In this document: positions 26,202 through 34,858 of the stretch, in pieces
How the letters are laid out: each line of letters starts with the position of its first letter
Position numbering within the stretch: position 1 is the stretch's first letter
Assembly (NCBI RefSeq): GCF_029382225.1
Contig: NZ_JARLTC010000009.1
Location: 1 to 64,000, forward strand
DNA length: 64,000 nt
Reading direction: 5' to 3'
Source: Spongiactinospora sp. TRM90649
Lineage (GTDB): Bacteria; Actinomycetota; Actinomycetes; Streptosporangiales; Streptosporangiaceae
Translations under genes and position numbers: made by a program
Notes under the pieces: model-generated
The model's database searches: none
What the model was told of the DNA's origin: nothing
Seen by the model: only the letters and a program-made list of their open reading frames with translations

Positions 26202-26738
26202 TCATCGGCTCGACGGATCGCGCCCTCCCCCGGGCACGGGACGGCCCGGGTCCGGCGCCCCTCGCGGCACCAAGAGGCGAACGGTCTCGGCGATGCAGGC
26301 GGGCTTGTCCTGGCCGTCGATCTCGATCGTGTGGCGGATGACGGCCTGGGTGCCCGCGGCGGTGTCGTCGACGCTGACCAGCGTGGCACGGGACCGGATC
26401 CGGGAGCCGACCGTCACCGCTTGCGGAAAGCGCACCTTGTTCAGGCCGTAGTTGATCGACATCCGGACACCGTCCACGGTGAAGATCCGGCTGCCCAGAA
26501 CGGGGATCAGGGACAGCGTCAGGTAGCCGTGCGCGATCGGCGCACGGTAGGGACCAGAGGCTGCTCGTGCGGGGTCGACGTGGATCCACTGCCGGTCCTC
26601 AGTGATCTCCGCGAAGGCATCGACACGGTCCTGATCGACCTCGAACCACTCGCTGACACCGAGTTCCTCGCCGACGTGGGAGCGGAGGGAGTCGATACCG
26701 CCGAAGCGGCGGGGGACGCCGGTCGAGGAGGTGGTCAT
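26202..26738 (-). CDS. MaoC-like enoyl-CoA hydratase
   Basis: 178 aa. Carries the complete (R)-specific hydratase motif FAEITEDRQWIHVDPARAASGPYRAPIAHGYLTLSL with catalytic Asp and His, and NYGLNKVRFPQAVTVGSRIRS. Unlike the 7912/8361 pair it looks self-sufficient. ATG 26738 with AAGGA upstream. It lies between the acyl-CoA dehydrogenase and the SDR, an order that mirrors one round of beta-oxidation. Confidence 0.88.
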   Translation of the reverse strand: MTTSSTGVPRRFGGIDSLRSHVGEELGVSEWFEVDQDRVDAFAEITEDRQWIHVDPARAASGPYRAPIAHGYLTLSLIPVLGSRIFTVDGVRMSINYGLNKVRFPQAVTVGSRIRSRATLVSVDDTAAGTQAVIRHTIEIDGQDKPACIAETVRLLVPRGAPDPGRPVPGGGRDPSSR

Positions 26739-26832
26739 GCTGGAATCCTTCGGTCGATGCCGGTGTTGGGTCGCGCCTGCCGGACGGCGCCGCAGGGCCC
26801 GCGACATCGCATGCCTCGGACCGTCTACGAAG

Positions 26833-27981
26833 TCAGAGGGAGCGAGCGATCAATTCCTTCTGAATCTCGTTGGTGCCGCCGTAGATACGCTGCGCTCGGG
26901 CGTCGGCGTACAGCCGGGCGATCGTGTACTCGGTCATGTAGCCGTACCCGCCGTGCAACTGCAGGCATTTGTCGATCACCTGACACTGGACGTCGGTGAG
27001 CCACCACTTGCACATCGCCGACGTAGGGAGGTCCAGTCCGGTCGACAGGTGGGTGGCCATGCATTCGTTGAGGAAGACGCGGGCGACCTTGGCGAGGGTG
27101 GCGCACTCGGCGAGCTCGAAGCGGATGTGCTGCATGTCGATCAAGGGACCGCCGAAGGCCTCGCGATGCTTCACGTAATCCGTGGTGACCGAAAGCGCCA
27201 ATTCCATCGCGGTGACCGCGGTGACGCCGACGATCAGGCGTTCCTGCGGCAACCTGTGCATCATCATCGCGAAGCCGTTGCCCTCCTCGCCGAGGAGGTT
27301 CTCCTCTGGCACGAGGACGTCGTCGAAGAAGAGTTCATTCGTGTCAGCACCGTGCTGACCGATCTTCTCCAGGGGTCGGCCGCGAGTGAAGCCGGCGGCG
27401 TCTTGTGTTTCGACGACGATCAGGGAGATTCCCTTCGCGCCTTTCGACGGGTCGGTGGAGCATGCGACGACGACGAGATCGGCGCTGCCGCCATTGGTGA
27501 TGAAGATCTTGGACCCGTTGACGAGCCACCCTCGGCTCGTGCGTACCGCCTTGGTGCGAATCGCCTTGAGGTCGGAACCGGCCGACGGTTCGGTCATGGC
27601 CAGTGCCCCGATGAGTTCACCGCTGGCCATCTTCGGTAGCCACCGCTGCCGCTGCTCTTCCGTCCCGTACTCGTACACGTAGTCGGCGACGACTCCGCTG
27701 TGCATCGAGTTGCCCCAAGACCGGTCACCATGACGCGCGTAGGCTTCCTGGATCGTCGCCTGGTGCAGGAAACTGCCGCCGCCACCGCCGTACTCGACGG
27801 GGATGCTCGCGCACAGCAGGCCGAGCTCGCCGCACTTGAGCCAGAATTCGCGGTCGACATGACGCTGCGCCTCCCACCTCTCCCTGTTCGCCGGGACCTC
27901 GCGGTCGAAGAAGGCCGTGGCCATCGCGAAAAGGTCGGCCGCGTCGCCGGTCATCCAAGGCCGAGCCGTAGCGTCGATCAT
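26833..27981 (-). CDS. Acyl-CoA dehydrogenase (long-chain-like)
   Basis: 382 aa. ALAMTEPSAGSDLKAIRTKA, GGYGYMTEYTIARLYADARAQRIYGGTNEIQKELIARSL and the middle domain are typical of long-chain-type enzymes, in which the catalytic base lies on another helix, so the YGGTNE motif is not a defect here. Second gene of the operon led by the thiolase at 29272; 94 bp gap. Role: alpha,beta-dehydrogenation of an acyl-CoA. Confidence 0.9.
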   Translation of the reverse strand: MIDATARPWMTGDAADLFAMATAFFDREVPANRERWEAQRHVDREFWLKCGELGLLCASIPVEYGGGGGSFLHQATIQEAYARHGDRSWGNSMHSGVVADYVYEYGTEEQRQRWLPKMASGELIGALAMTEPSAGSDLKAIRTKAVRTSRGWLVNGSKIFITNGGSADLVVVACSTDPSKGAKGISLIVVETQDAAGFTRGRPLEKIGQHGADTNELFFDDVLVPEENLLGEEGNGFAMMMHRLPQERLIVGVTAVTAMELALSVTTDYVKHREAFGGPLIDMQHIRFELAECATLAKVARVFLNECMATHLSTGLDLPTSAMCKWWLTDVQCQVIDKCLQLHGGYGYMTEYTIARLYADARAQRIYGGTNEIQKELIARSL

Positions 27982-28075
27982 CAGGTCTCTTCTCTGTCGA
28001 GGACGTTCTGCGCGCTGCGCGGGAACGTCATGTCCCTCGTGAGGCAGGAATCGAAGGACCAGGCATCAGTGGGAG

Positions 28076-29272
28076 TCACGGGGACTCGGGCAGTCGTTCG
28101 ATGATCGTTCCCGTGCCGAGCCCACCGCCACAGCACATCGTGACCAGTCCGTAGCGACCACCAGTGCGCTCCAGTTCGTACAGCGCCTTGGTGATCAGGA
28201 TGGTCCCGGTCGCGCCGAGCGGATGGCCGAGGGCGATCGCGCCACCGTTGACGTTCACCCGGTCCATGTCCGCGTCGTACTCCTTCGCCCACGCGCAGGC
28301 GACCGAGGCGAATGCCTCGTTGATCTCGACGACGTCGATGTCGGACAGTGAGAGCCCGGTCCGGGCCAGGATCTTCGCGGTCGCCGGAATCGGCCCGGTG
28401 AGCATGAGGACGGGATCGGAGCCGACCAGGACCGAGTCGAGGACGCGCGCCCGCGGGCGGAGTCCGAGAAGGTCGGCCTTCTCTCGGCTCATCAGCAGCA
28501 CCGCACTCGCTCCGTCGGAGATCTGGGACGAGTTTCCGGCGGTATGGAAGCTCGATGGCACTCTGTCGGGCTGGTTGACCCTCAGCCCGGCAAGGCCCTC
28601 GAGTGTCGTCAACCGAATGCCCTCATCGCGCGTGATCGTCTTCGTTCCGACCATCTCGCCGTTCTCGTCGGCGACCCCGGCGTCGATGGGGACGATCTGG
28701 CTGCCGAAGCGGTCCTGCTCCCACGCGAGTGCGGCCCGGTCCTGGGAGTTCTTCGCGAATTCGTCGAGCGCCTCGCGGCTCAACCGCCAGCGCTCGGCGA
28801 TGCGGTCGGCCGCCTCGAACTGAATCGTGGGTTCGTAGTTCTCGGCGTACCTGCCGCCACGAGGGTTGCCGTACGGCCCGCCCGAAGGCATGTTGCTGCC
28901 GAGGGGGATTCGGCTCATCACCTCGACGCCGCAGGCGATCGTGACATCGGCGAGGCCGCCCGCGACAGTGGCCTGCGCCATCAGATGAGCCTCCTGCGAC
29001 GAGCCGCATTGGGCGTTCACCGTCACCGCCGGTACCTCCAGCGGGAGGCCGGCGGTGAGCCACGCGTTACGCACGACGTTCGCGGCCTGCATGCCGAGTT
29101 GCACGACGCACCCTCCGACGACGTGCTCGACCTCGGCGCCGGTGAGGCCGCATCGCTCGAGCAGCCCGGCGAGCACGTCGCCGAGCAGTTCGTTCGAGTG
29201 CTTGTGGGCCAGCCCGCCGTTGCGCTTTCCGACAGGAGATCGGACTGCATCAACGATGACGACTTCGCGCAT
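28076..29272 (-). CDS. Acetyl-CoA acetyltransferase / thiolase
   Basis: 398 aa thiolase. Nucleophilic Cys in NAQCGSSQEAH, NEAFASV, GGAIALGHPLGATG (His) and TMCCGGGLGTG (second Cys). It leads a minus-strand operon encoding a dehydrogenase, a MaoC hydratase and an SDR, which together make one full beta-oxidation cycle. Operator site F sits 32 bp upstream of the ATG at 29272. The ribosome-binding site is poor. Confidence 0.92.
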   Translation of the reverse strand: MREVVIVDAVRSPVGKRNGGLAHKHSNELLGDVLAGLLERCGLTGAEVEHVVGGCVVQLGMQAANVVRNAWLTAGLPLEVPAVTVNAQCGSSQEAHLMAQATVAGGLADVTIACGVEVMSRIPLGSNMPSGGPYGNPRGGRYAENYEPTIQFEAADRIAERWRLSREALDEFAKNSQDRAALAWEQDRFGSQIVPIDAGVADENGEMVGTKTITRDEGIRLTTLEGLAGLRVNQPDRVPSSFHTAGNSSQISDGASAVLLMSREKADLLGLRPRARVLDSVLVGSDPVLMLTGPIPATAKILARTGLSLSDIDVVEINEAFASVACAWAKEYDADMDRVNVNGGAIALGHPLGATGTILITKALYELERTGGRYGLVTMCCGGGLGTGTIIERLPESP

Positions 29273-29303
29273 GTGAACTCATTTCTGCATGACCTGGACT
29301 CAA

Positions 29304-29321
29304 CATACTACTACGTAGGTT
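29304..29321 (-). promoter_or_regulatory. TetR-type operator site F (thiolase operon)
   Basis: CATACTACTACGTAGGTT, one mismatch from site D. Dyad CTAC-TAC-GTAG; on the minus strand GTAGTATG faces the thiolase gene. Confidence 0.8.
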
Positions 29322-29928
29322 GTCTGTACACCGCTCGCTCTCAGCGTGCCGACACCCATGCCCTGATGAGACCCAGCGCTGCCGATCACTAGGGTGAGGA
29401 TGTGCGCGGAGCCGGTCTGGAAGGTATTCCGTGAGGCCGGCCGTCCGGCACGGTGTGCGATCGGCGGCTGCGAATCCTGCTGGATCCGCCGGTGAACGCG
29501 CCGATGCCACTGTCGGAGGCCGGACGGACGGCACCCAGCGCCCTGCGCTTACTCCCGAGCGGCACCGGAGTGACGCCGCACCCGCACGGTCGTGGTTTCT
29601 CCTTTCCAGCCACAGCGCCAGCCGACCTGGCCGGACGGCGAATGCGCGGCTCGGCATGGCACGTCTCCAGACAGGCGATCAGCCCAGCCCGCCCCGGGCA
29701 CATCGCCCCCACCGCCCGAGCGGCGCGGCTCGCCGCGATCCGACCGAGCGCTCGCCGTTCCGGCCAAGGCGCCCAAGACTCGCGCCGCCCGGCCGCAGCC
29801 CCTGCTCGACGAGGACCGGACGCTCGACGCACACGTCCGGGGGCGTGGCGTATAGGTACGCCCGCGTCGCTGAAGTCATGGCCGGAACGCTAGATCGCCC
29901 CACCGGCAAACCGGCGCGGCGGATGGGC
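29322..29928. other. Non-coding gap at the right end of the catabolic island
   Basis: About 600 bp upstream of the operator. Open frames occur on both strands but are Arg/Ala/Pro-rich, lack ribosome-binding sites and resemble no family. I see no gene here. Confidence 0.5.
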
Positions 29929-30963
29929 TCACTCCTGTTGACCAGCCGTGATGTTCATCCGCGGGTCGGCCACGAGGGGGACGGAGTGGACCGCCCTTCC
30001 TTCCGCGTCGAGGACGCGGCCGAGCAGTTTGATCGTGAGCAGAACCACCGACCGGTCCTGGATGCGGAGCGCGGGGAGCACCTGGCCCAGGCTCCGTTCG
30101 AGGGTGTGCACCTCGGCGGGCGACCGCAGCAGCGCATCGATGATCACGTTGTGCGGGCCGGCCACGACGCTGCAGGAGCGGACCTCGGGGAAGGTCTGGA
30201 TACGCTCCTTGGCCTCATCGAGGTCGTCGGCGTCGAGCGAGCCGAAGTAGACGGCCGCGACCGCGCGCCCTGACAGGTGGCGTGAGGTGTCGCAACGGAA
30301 GGTGATGAGCCCGCCCTCCTCCAGGCGTGTCAACCGGCGGCGTACCGCGACGGGGCCGAGGCCGACGTGCTGGGCGAGCCGTTCGAAGGACATCCGGCCG
30401 TCGAGGTTCAGCGCGTGCACGATCCGGCGATCGGGGGCCTGCAGAGCGACGGCGTGCTCCGGGCGTGGCCCGGCGTCCGGGCGCAGCCGGTGGCGCTGCT
30501 CCTGGTTCAGCACGGGCACCCGCCACCGGCTGGCCTGCAGGGCCGACCGCGTGGCGAGGTGGCTGCGCACGTTCGTGACGCCCGGGATGTGTCCGACACG
30601 GTCGAGGAGATAGCCGGAGAGCGTGTCGAGGTCCGGGGTCTGGGCCATGGCCAGGATGTCCCGCGCGCCGGAGGTCAGCTTGACGGTGGCCGCCTCAGGG
30701 TCGGCGGCGAGAACGGCCGCGACCTCGCGGGACCGCCCGGGCGCGGTGTCGATCTCCACCAGGGCGCACGTGGGCGTCGCGCTGCCCGCCAGGTGGGCGG
30801 TGACCCAGGCGTCTCCTTTGGACTGCATGTGCGCCCAGCGTCGGCCGATGGTCGCCGGATCCACTTCCAGGACAGGCGCGAGGTCCCGCCAGCTCGCGCG
30901 CGGAGCGGATCGTAGGGCGTCCACGATGGCGATGTCGAGCTCGTCGAAGAGGGAGTCGGCCAC
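29929..30963 (-). CDS. Lrp/AsnC-family regulator with duplicated HTH and ligand domains
   Basis: 344 aa, twice the normal Lrp length. First HTH at ~5-50 (FDELDIAIVDALRSAPRASW, then DPATIGRRWAHM) with a RAM-like domain. Second HTH at ~170-215 (DRRIVHALNLDGRMSFERLAQHVGLG) with another RAM-like domain (YFGSLDADDLDEAKERIQTF). GTG 30963 has AAAGGAG six bases upstream. Double-length Lrp proteins are common single regulators in actinomycetes. It lies between the two large blocks with no obvious partner; it may control either, or a gene elsewhere. Confidence 0.88.
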   Translation of the reverse strand: MADSLFDELDIAIVDALRSAPRASWRDLAPVLEVDPATIGRRWAHMQSKGDAWVTAHLAGSATPTCALVEIDTAPGRSREVAAVLAADPEAATVKLTSGARDILAMAQTPDLDTLSGYLLDRVGHIPGVTNVRSHLATRSALQASRWRVPVLNQEQRHRLRPDAGPRPEHAVALQAPDRRIVHALNLDGRMSFERLAQHVGLGPVAVRRRLTRLEEGGLITFRCDTSRHLSGRAVAAVYFGSLDADDLDEAKERIQTFPEVRSCSVVAGPHNVIIDALLRSPAEVHTLERSLGQVLPALRIQDRSVVLLTIKLLGRVLDAEGRAVHSVPLVADPRMNITAGQQE

Positions 30964-31054
30964 GCGCGCTCCTTTCACGCGCCAGATGTGAAATCCAGGA
31001 AGAGAACATGCAGCTACCGAACCGAATGGTAGGAAAACTGTAGCCGCAACCGGG

Positions 31055-31702
31055 TCACGCCGCCGATGGCACACCGATCGCCTGAGTCCACGCGAGGATC
31101 GACTCGTCGTGACCGGTGAAATGCCGGCGCTGGATGATGCCCGCCGGGTCGATGTGACGCGACTCGGAAAGGTCGAACTGGCGGAGCAGGCCCATCACCA
31201 GCGGTCGTGCCGTACGTGCGAGGTCCGCGGACAGGCAGGTGGTGAGGTCGACGGCGCATCGGCTCGGGGCGATGTCCGCGAGCCGGCGCCCGCCCGCCGG
31301 GCCGTAGGTCCGATCGGCGTGGTTCCACACCTCGATCGGCGCCGCTTGTACGGCGTGGCCCGGCGAGGTGACGGTCATGTCGATCGCGGCCTCGCCAAGC
31401 ACCTCGGCGTGAGCGGCGAAGGCCGCGGCGAGGCGCGACATCGCGAGCGCGAGCCACGCGACCGCGCCCTCGCCGAGTGCCCAGACGCGCGTCCCGTCAG
31501 CGGGGCTGAGGCGGAGTGTCCCCACCTGAAGGGCGCAGAGCGCGGATCCGTCCGAATTCAGCTCGCAGTAGTAACCTCTCGCCGCCCGGTCTGGAGGTCG
31601 TATCGGCGTGGATGAAGTCACGGTCGTCCGCGCCGTATGCCCGATGGAATGGGTGTGGCATGTCAAGCAGCGGCTGGCGCCGACCACCTGTGGTGAAAAC
31701 AC
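31055..31702 (-). CDS. Hypothetical protein, possibly a C-terminal fragment
   Basis: Open frame of up to 215 aa. From about residue 43 (YYCELNSDGSALCALQVGTL) it has plausible protein character; the first ~40 residues look random and no start codon has a good ribosome-binding site. It resembles the C-terminal part of uncharacterised actinobacterial ATP-binding or AlbA-type proteins. A decayed gene is likely. Confidence 0.4.
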   Translation of the reverse strand: MFSPQVVGASRCLTCHTHSIGHTARTTVTSSTPIRPPDRAARGYYCELNSDGSALCALQVGTLRLSPADGTRVWALGEGAVAWLALAMSRLAAAFAAHAEVLGEAAIDMTVTSPGHAVQAAPIEVWNHADRTYGPAGGRRLADIAPSRCAVDLTTCLSADLARTARPLVMGLLRQFDLSESRHIDPAGIIQRRHFTGHDESILAWTQAIGVPSAA

Positions 31703-31756
31703 TAGTCAGTTATCGGGCGCAACTCGATAAGGTCAGATCTGGTCGGTCGCAATGCG

Positions 31757-31795
31757 ATTGTCTGCCGAGCCCCGAGTCAGGGTCCGGCAGACAAT
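31757..31795. promoter_or_regulatory. Perfect 11-bp hairpin upstream of the antibiotic cluster
   Basis: ATTGTCTGCCG (31757-31767) and CGGCAGACAAT (31785-31795) form a perfect stem with a 17-nt loop that can pair further (CCC/GGG). It stands 125 bp before the first dioxygenase gene, in a ~215-bp stretch without a gene. There is no T-tract, so it could be an insulator-type terminator, an attenuator or a large operator. Confidence 0.5.
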
Positions 31796-31919
31796 GGGAT
31801 GTCCGATGTCGCATTTCGGCTCTGGATGTGAAGACCATCGATTCCTGCGAACTCAAGGTGCGTGTAGAAGCGAAATTTACGAGTGTCAAGGCGGACAAGC
31901 CGAAAGGACGAGCGTAACC

Positions 31920-32585
31920 ATGACTTTGGTGGTACGGGATCCCGCCGCACGAATCAACCGTTTCCGTGTCGACGGCTTCGTTCGGGTCGGACCAATACTC
32001 GGCGAGGACGTGGTCAGTCGGCTCAAGGCGGGCGCCGCGAGGTTGATCTCACGTTTCACCGACCTGGGTTATATGTCCGATGACTACTGGCATTTCGACG
32101 TCGACGGGGAACCGCCGGTGCTTTATCGTATCCACAACCTGGAAAAGCAGGACTGGCCAGAAGCCGAGTTGCTTTACCGGCCGGAACTTGCCCACCTCGC
32201 CGCCGAATTCATCGGAGAGCCGGTCGTTCCCACGGCGTTCGCCCTTGTGCTCAAGGAACCGCGGCGCGCGGTCGGCGTGCCGTGGCACCGTGACCGTCCC
32301 CACCTCGCTCCGCACACTGTGTGCAACATAAGCATCTGCCTGGACGCGGCGGGCCCCGCCAACGGTTGCCTGGAGGGCGTGCCCGGCTCCCACCTGCTGC
32401 CCGGCGACGTGAACGCCGAGGACGTGCGGGACGCCGGCCCACGGGTGCCGGTGCCCTCCGAGGAGGGAGACGTCGTGGTACACGATGTCCGGCTCGTGCA
32501 CGGGTCCGGCCCGAACCCCAGCGATCGGTGGCGCCGAACCATCGTCATCGAGTTCGCCGATCCAGCGATCTCCCTTGAGCCTTGA
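31920..32585 (+). CDS. PhyH-type Fe(II)/2-oxoglutarate dioxygenase
   Basis: 221 aa phytanoyl-CoA dioxygenase-like enzyme. The iron facial triad is His123/Asp125 (VPWHRDRPH) and His194 (LVHGSGPNP), with Arg204-206 placed to bind 2-oxoglutarate. In orthosomycin clusters this family (EvdO1/EvdO2/EvdMO1, AviO1) makes spiro-orthoester links or the methylenedioxy bridge; that role is inferred from the surrounding cluster. AAAGGA lies upstream of the ATG. A wrecked close paralogue is at 56378. First gene of the cluster on this strand. Confidence 0.87.
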   Translation: MTLVVRDPAARINRFRVDGFVRVGPILGEDVVSRLKAGAARLISRFTDLGYMSDDYWHFDVDGEPPVLYRIHNLEKQDWPEAELLYRPELAHLAAEFIGEPVVPTAFALVLKEPRRAVGVPWHRDRPHLAPHTVCNISICLDAAGPANGCLEGVPGSHLLPGDVNAEDVRDAGPRVPVPSEEGDVVVHDVRLVHGSGPNPSDRWRRTIVIEFADPAISLEP

Positions 32586-32625
32586 CGTCGCGGTGGCCCG
32601 CTCGCCGACAGAAAGGTCGGACAAC

Positions 32626-32715
32626 ATGAAGCCGAGTGCCGCGGCACGACCAGGCAACACGGTTATCCCGGAGTGTCATATCCGTATACCGCACGAGGAG
32701 CGCCGACGGTGGTGA
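32626..32715 (+). CDS. Possible 29-aa ORF before a methyltransferase gene
   Basis: ATG 32626 with AAAGG nine bases upstream; encodes MKPSAAARPGNTVIPECHI and ten more residues. Its stop overlaps a GTG (32712) of the methyltransferase gene as GTGA. It may be a translational coupling leader or chance; no homology recognised. Confidence 0.3.
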   Translation: MKPSAAARPGNTVIPECHIRIPHEERRRW

Positions 32716-33569
32716 GCCTGCCGGGCTGGGTGTCCGCAGTAGGCAAGTCGCGCTTGGGGGGCCGGTCGGCCATCGCGGCGGAGCCCTCGCTCGACGAGGT
32801 CATGGCCGAGCGCTTCCGCGAGCGGACCCGGCCGCGCCGCGGAGACTGGGCCTACGCCCACTTTCTCGACCTGCGCGACGCGCTCGCCGAGGTGCTGCGC
32901 GATGCTTCCGGCGTCTGGCTCGACTACGGCTCGGGCACGTCGCCGTACCGTGAGTTGTTCGCGGCAGCCGAGCTGCAGACGGCCGACATCCCCGGCGGTG
33001 AGTCCTACGTCGCCGATCACGCGCTCGACCGAGATGGCAGCTGCCCTGTTCCCGACGGGACCTTCGACGGCGTGCTGTCCACCCAGGTCCTCGAGCATGT
33101 CACCGATGCGGACGCCTACCTGCGCGAGGCGTTCCGGCTACTGCGGCCCGGCGGCCGGCTGGTGTTGTCCACCCACGGCGTGTGGGAGGAACACGGCGGT
33201 CAGGATCTGTGGCGCTGGACGGCTGACGGCTTGGCCCTGCAGGCCGAGCGGGCGGGGTTCGCGGTCGACCGGACGGTGAAGTTGACCTGCGGTCCGCGTG
33301 GGCTGCTGCTCCTGCTCCGCTGGTACGGGCGCGACCACGGCTGGCCCGGCGGTGGCCCGGTCGGACTGGTTCTCCGAACGCTCCGGCTGGTGGACCGTCT
33401 CCTGCCCAGGGCGGTGGATTCCTACCTCGACCGGGCATTCGGAGATCTCGGCCGCCGGGAGGGCCCGGAGAGCGCCTTCTACCTGGACATCCTGCTCGTC
33501 GCCAGAAAACCCGAGGACGCGGCGGTCGATGCGCGGGACACCACGGCGGCGAAGGAGACCGGTGCGTGA
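32709..33569 (+). CDS. Class I SAM-dependent methyltransferase (type 11)
   Basis: 286 aa. The SAM-binding motif is degenerate but recognisable (WLDYGSGTSPYREL), followed by DGVLSTQVLEHVTDADAYLREAFRLLRPGGRLVLSTHG, which is typical of methyltransferase type 11. The C-terminal ~90 residues are Arg-rich helices. Likely a sugar or aryl O-methyltransferase of the cluster; orthosomycins carry many O-methyl groups. GTG 32709 (GAGGAG 8 bp upstream) is chosen; GTG 32712 is equally possible. Confidence 0.82.
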   Translation: MVSLPGWVSAVGKSRLGGRSAIAAEPSLDEVMAERFRERTRPRRGDWAYAHFLDLRDALAEVLRDASGVWLDYGSGTSPYRELFAAAELQTADIPGGESYVADHALDRDGSCPVPDGTFDGVLSTQVLEHVTDADAYLREAFRLLRPGGRLVLSTHGVWEEHGGQDLWRWTADGLALQAERAGFAVDRTVKLTCGPRGLLLLLRWYGRDHGWPGGGPVGLVLRTLRLVDRLLPRAVDSYLDRAFGDLGRREGPESAFYLDILLVARKPEDAAVDARDTTAAKETGA

Positions 33570-33646
33570 GCCGGCCTGCGATGGCTCATGGCGAGGATCG
33601 TCATGGCCCGCATCGAGGATGAGTCGATCGCAACCCGGAGGTGCGC

Positions 33647-34858
33647 ATGCCAGTCCACGACCGACCGCAGGCCCAGCTCATCCAACGGGTGCTCGCCTTG
33701 GCGGACGCCCCTGACGCCGGTGTCCGGCTCGCGGCCGGGAATCCGGAGCCGGTCGTGGCCGCGACCATCGCCGAAGTGGCCGGCCGCACGGTCCTGTACC
33801 CGGGGCCCGGGTCGCCGGTGACCGTCCAGTTCGAGGTGGACGTGCCGGGCTCAGGGCAGATCCCCTACCTGCTGACCGTCGGTCCCGACGGCCGGCAGGC
33901 GCGCCCTGGCCGGGTCGACGACCCGTGGGTATGCCTCAGGTACGACCTGTGGGCGCTGGTCCGTGACGTGTTCGGGCCGAGTGACCCGCGCGCCGGAGCC
34001 GGCCACGAGGTGGTGATGAAAGACGAGCCCGGCCCGGCCGAGTACAAACCGGATGATCCGTGGATGGTTCAGCGTGACGAGGCGACCCGAGCGGCGTACC
34101 AGGTCCTGCAGGCGTGCGGGCCGTACCGGGGGGATCTGACCGCGCTGGCCTTGCGCTTCGGCTCGGACAAATGGGGCGGGCACTGGTACACCCCCCACTA
34201 TGAGCGGCATCTGGACAGGTACCGCGATCAGCCGGTGACCGTGCTGGAGATCGGCATCGGCGGCTACCACGAAGCGAACGCGGGCGGCTCCTCCCTGCGC
34301 ATGTGGAAGCACTACTTCCACCGAAGCATGGTGTACGGGCTCGACGTGTACGACAAGTCACTGCTGGACGAGCCGCGGCTCACCACGATTCGCGGGGATC
34401 AGGCCGACCCGGCGTTCCTCACCGACCTCGCGGCGCGGTACGGCCCGTTCGACATCGTGGTCGACGACGGCAGCCATGTCAGCAGTCACGTCATCACCGC
34501 GTTCAACGCGCTTTTCCCGCATGTGTCCCCCGGCGGCACGTACGTGGTGGAGGACCTGCACACGTCCTACTGGCCCGAGTGGGGGGGAAATGGCGCCGAC
34601 CTGGCCGACCCCGCCACGTCGGTCGGTTTCCTGAAGACGCTTGTCGACGGGTTGCACCATCGTGACCGCCTTCATGACGGCCCCTATGAGCCGTCGTACA
34701 CGGACCAAAGCGTGACCGGAATCCACCTGTACCACAATCTCGCGTTCATCGAGAAGGGCCGCAACGCCGAACAGGCGAATGCCGCGTGGCGACCGCGGCA
34801 TGACCCGATGCGCGATCTGCCCGCACCGCACCGGGAGTATGGGGAAGTGAGGGACTGA
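33647..34858 (+). CDS. MycE/ElmMI-like sugar O-methyltransferase
   Basis: 403 aa. The C-terminal ~250 residues match the metal- and SAM-dependent sugar O-methyltransferases such as MycE: GSDKWGGHWYTPHYERHLD, VTVLEIGIGGYHEANAGG, YGLDVYDKS, then FDIVVDDGSHVSSHVITAF and VVEDLHTSYW. The first ~150 residues form the family's auxiliary N-terminal domain. MycE methylates the 2-OH of a 6-deoxysugar, so a rhamnose- or fucose-like residue is a likely target. ATG 33647 with GGAGG; the stop overlaps the next start (TGATG at 34856-34860). Confidence 0.88.
   Translation: MPVHDRPQAQLIQRVLALADAPDAGVRLAAGNPEPVVAATIAEVAGRTVLYPGPGSPVTVQFEVDVPGSGQIPYLLTVGPDGRQARPGRVDDPWVCLRYDLWALVRDVFGPSDPRAGAGHEVVMKDEPGPAEYKPDDPWMVQRDEATRAAYQVLQACGPYRGDLTALALRFGSDKWGGHWYTPHYERHLDRYRDQPVTVLEIGIGGYHEANAGGSSLRMWKHYFHRSMVYGLDVYDKSLLDEPRLTTIRGDQADPAFLTDLAARYGPFDIVVDDGSHVSSHVITAFNALFPHVSPGGTYVVEDLHTSYWPEWGGNGADLADPATSVGFLKTLVDGLHHRDRLHDGPYEPSYTDQSVTGIHLYHNLAFIEKGRNAEQANAAWRPRHDPMRDLPAPHREYGEVRD

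Noticed and set aside
625..29272. Calling the island a cholesterol catabolism cluster
   Set aside because: Paired FadE and MaoC genes fit, but KstD, KshA/B, HsaA-D and Mce4 genes are absent, and the operator differs from the KstR/KstR2 motifs.
29389..29860. Overlapping open frames on both strands between the thiolase operator and the Lrp gene
   Set aside because: Arg/Ala/Pro-rich translations with no ribosome-binding site and no family resemblance; expected noise in high-GC DNA.
33565..33621. 18-codon GTGA-linked ORF after the type 11 methyltransferase
   Set aside because: No ribosome-binding site and no downstream overlap; likely chance.
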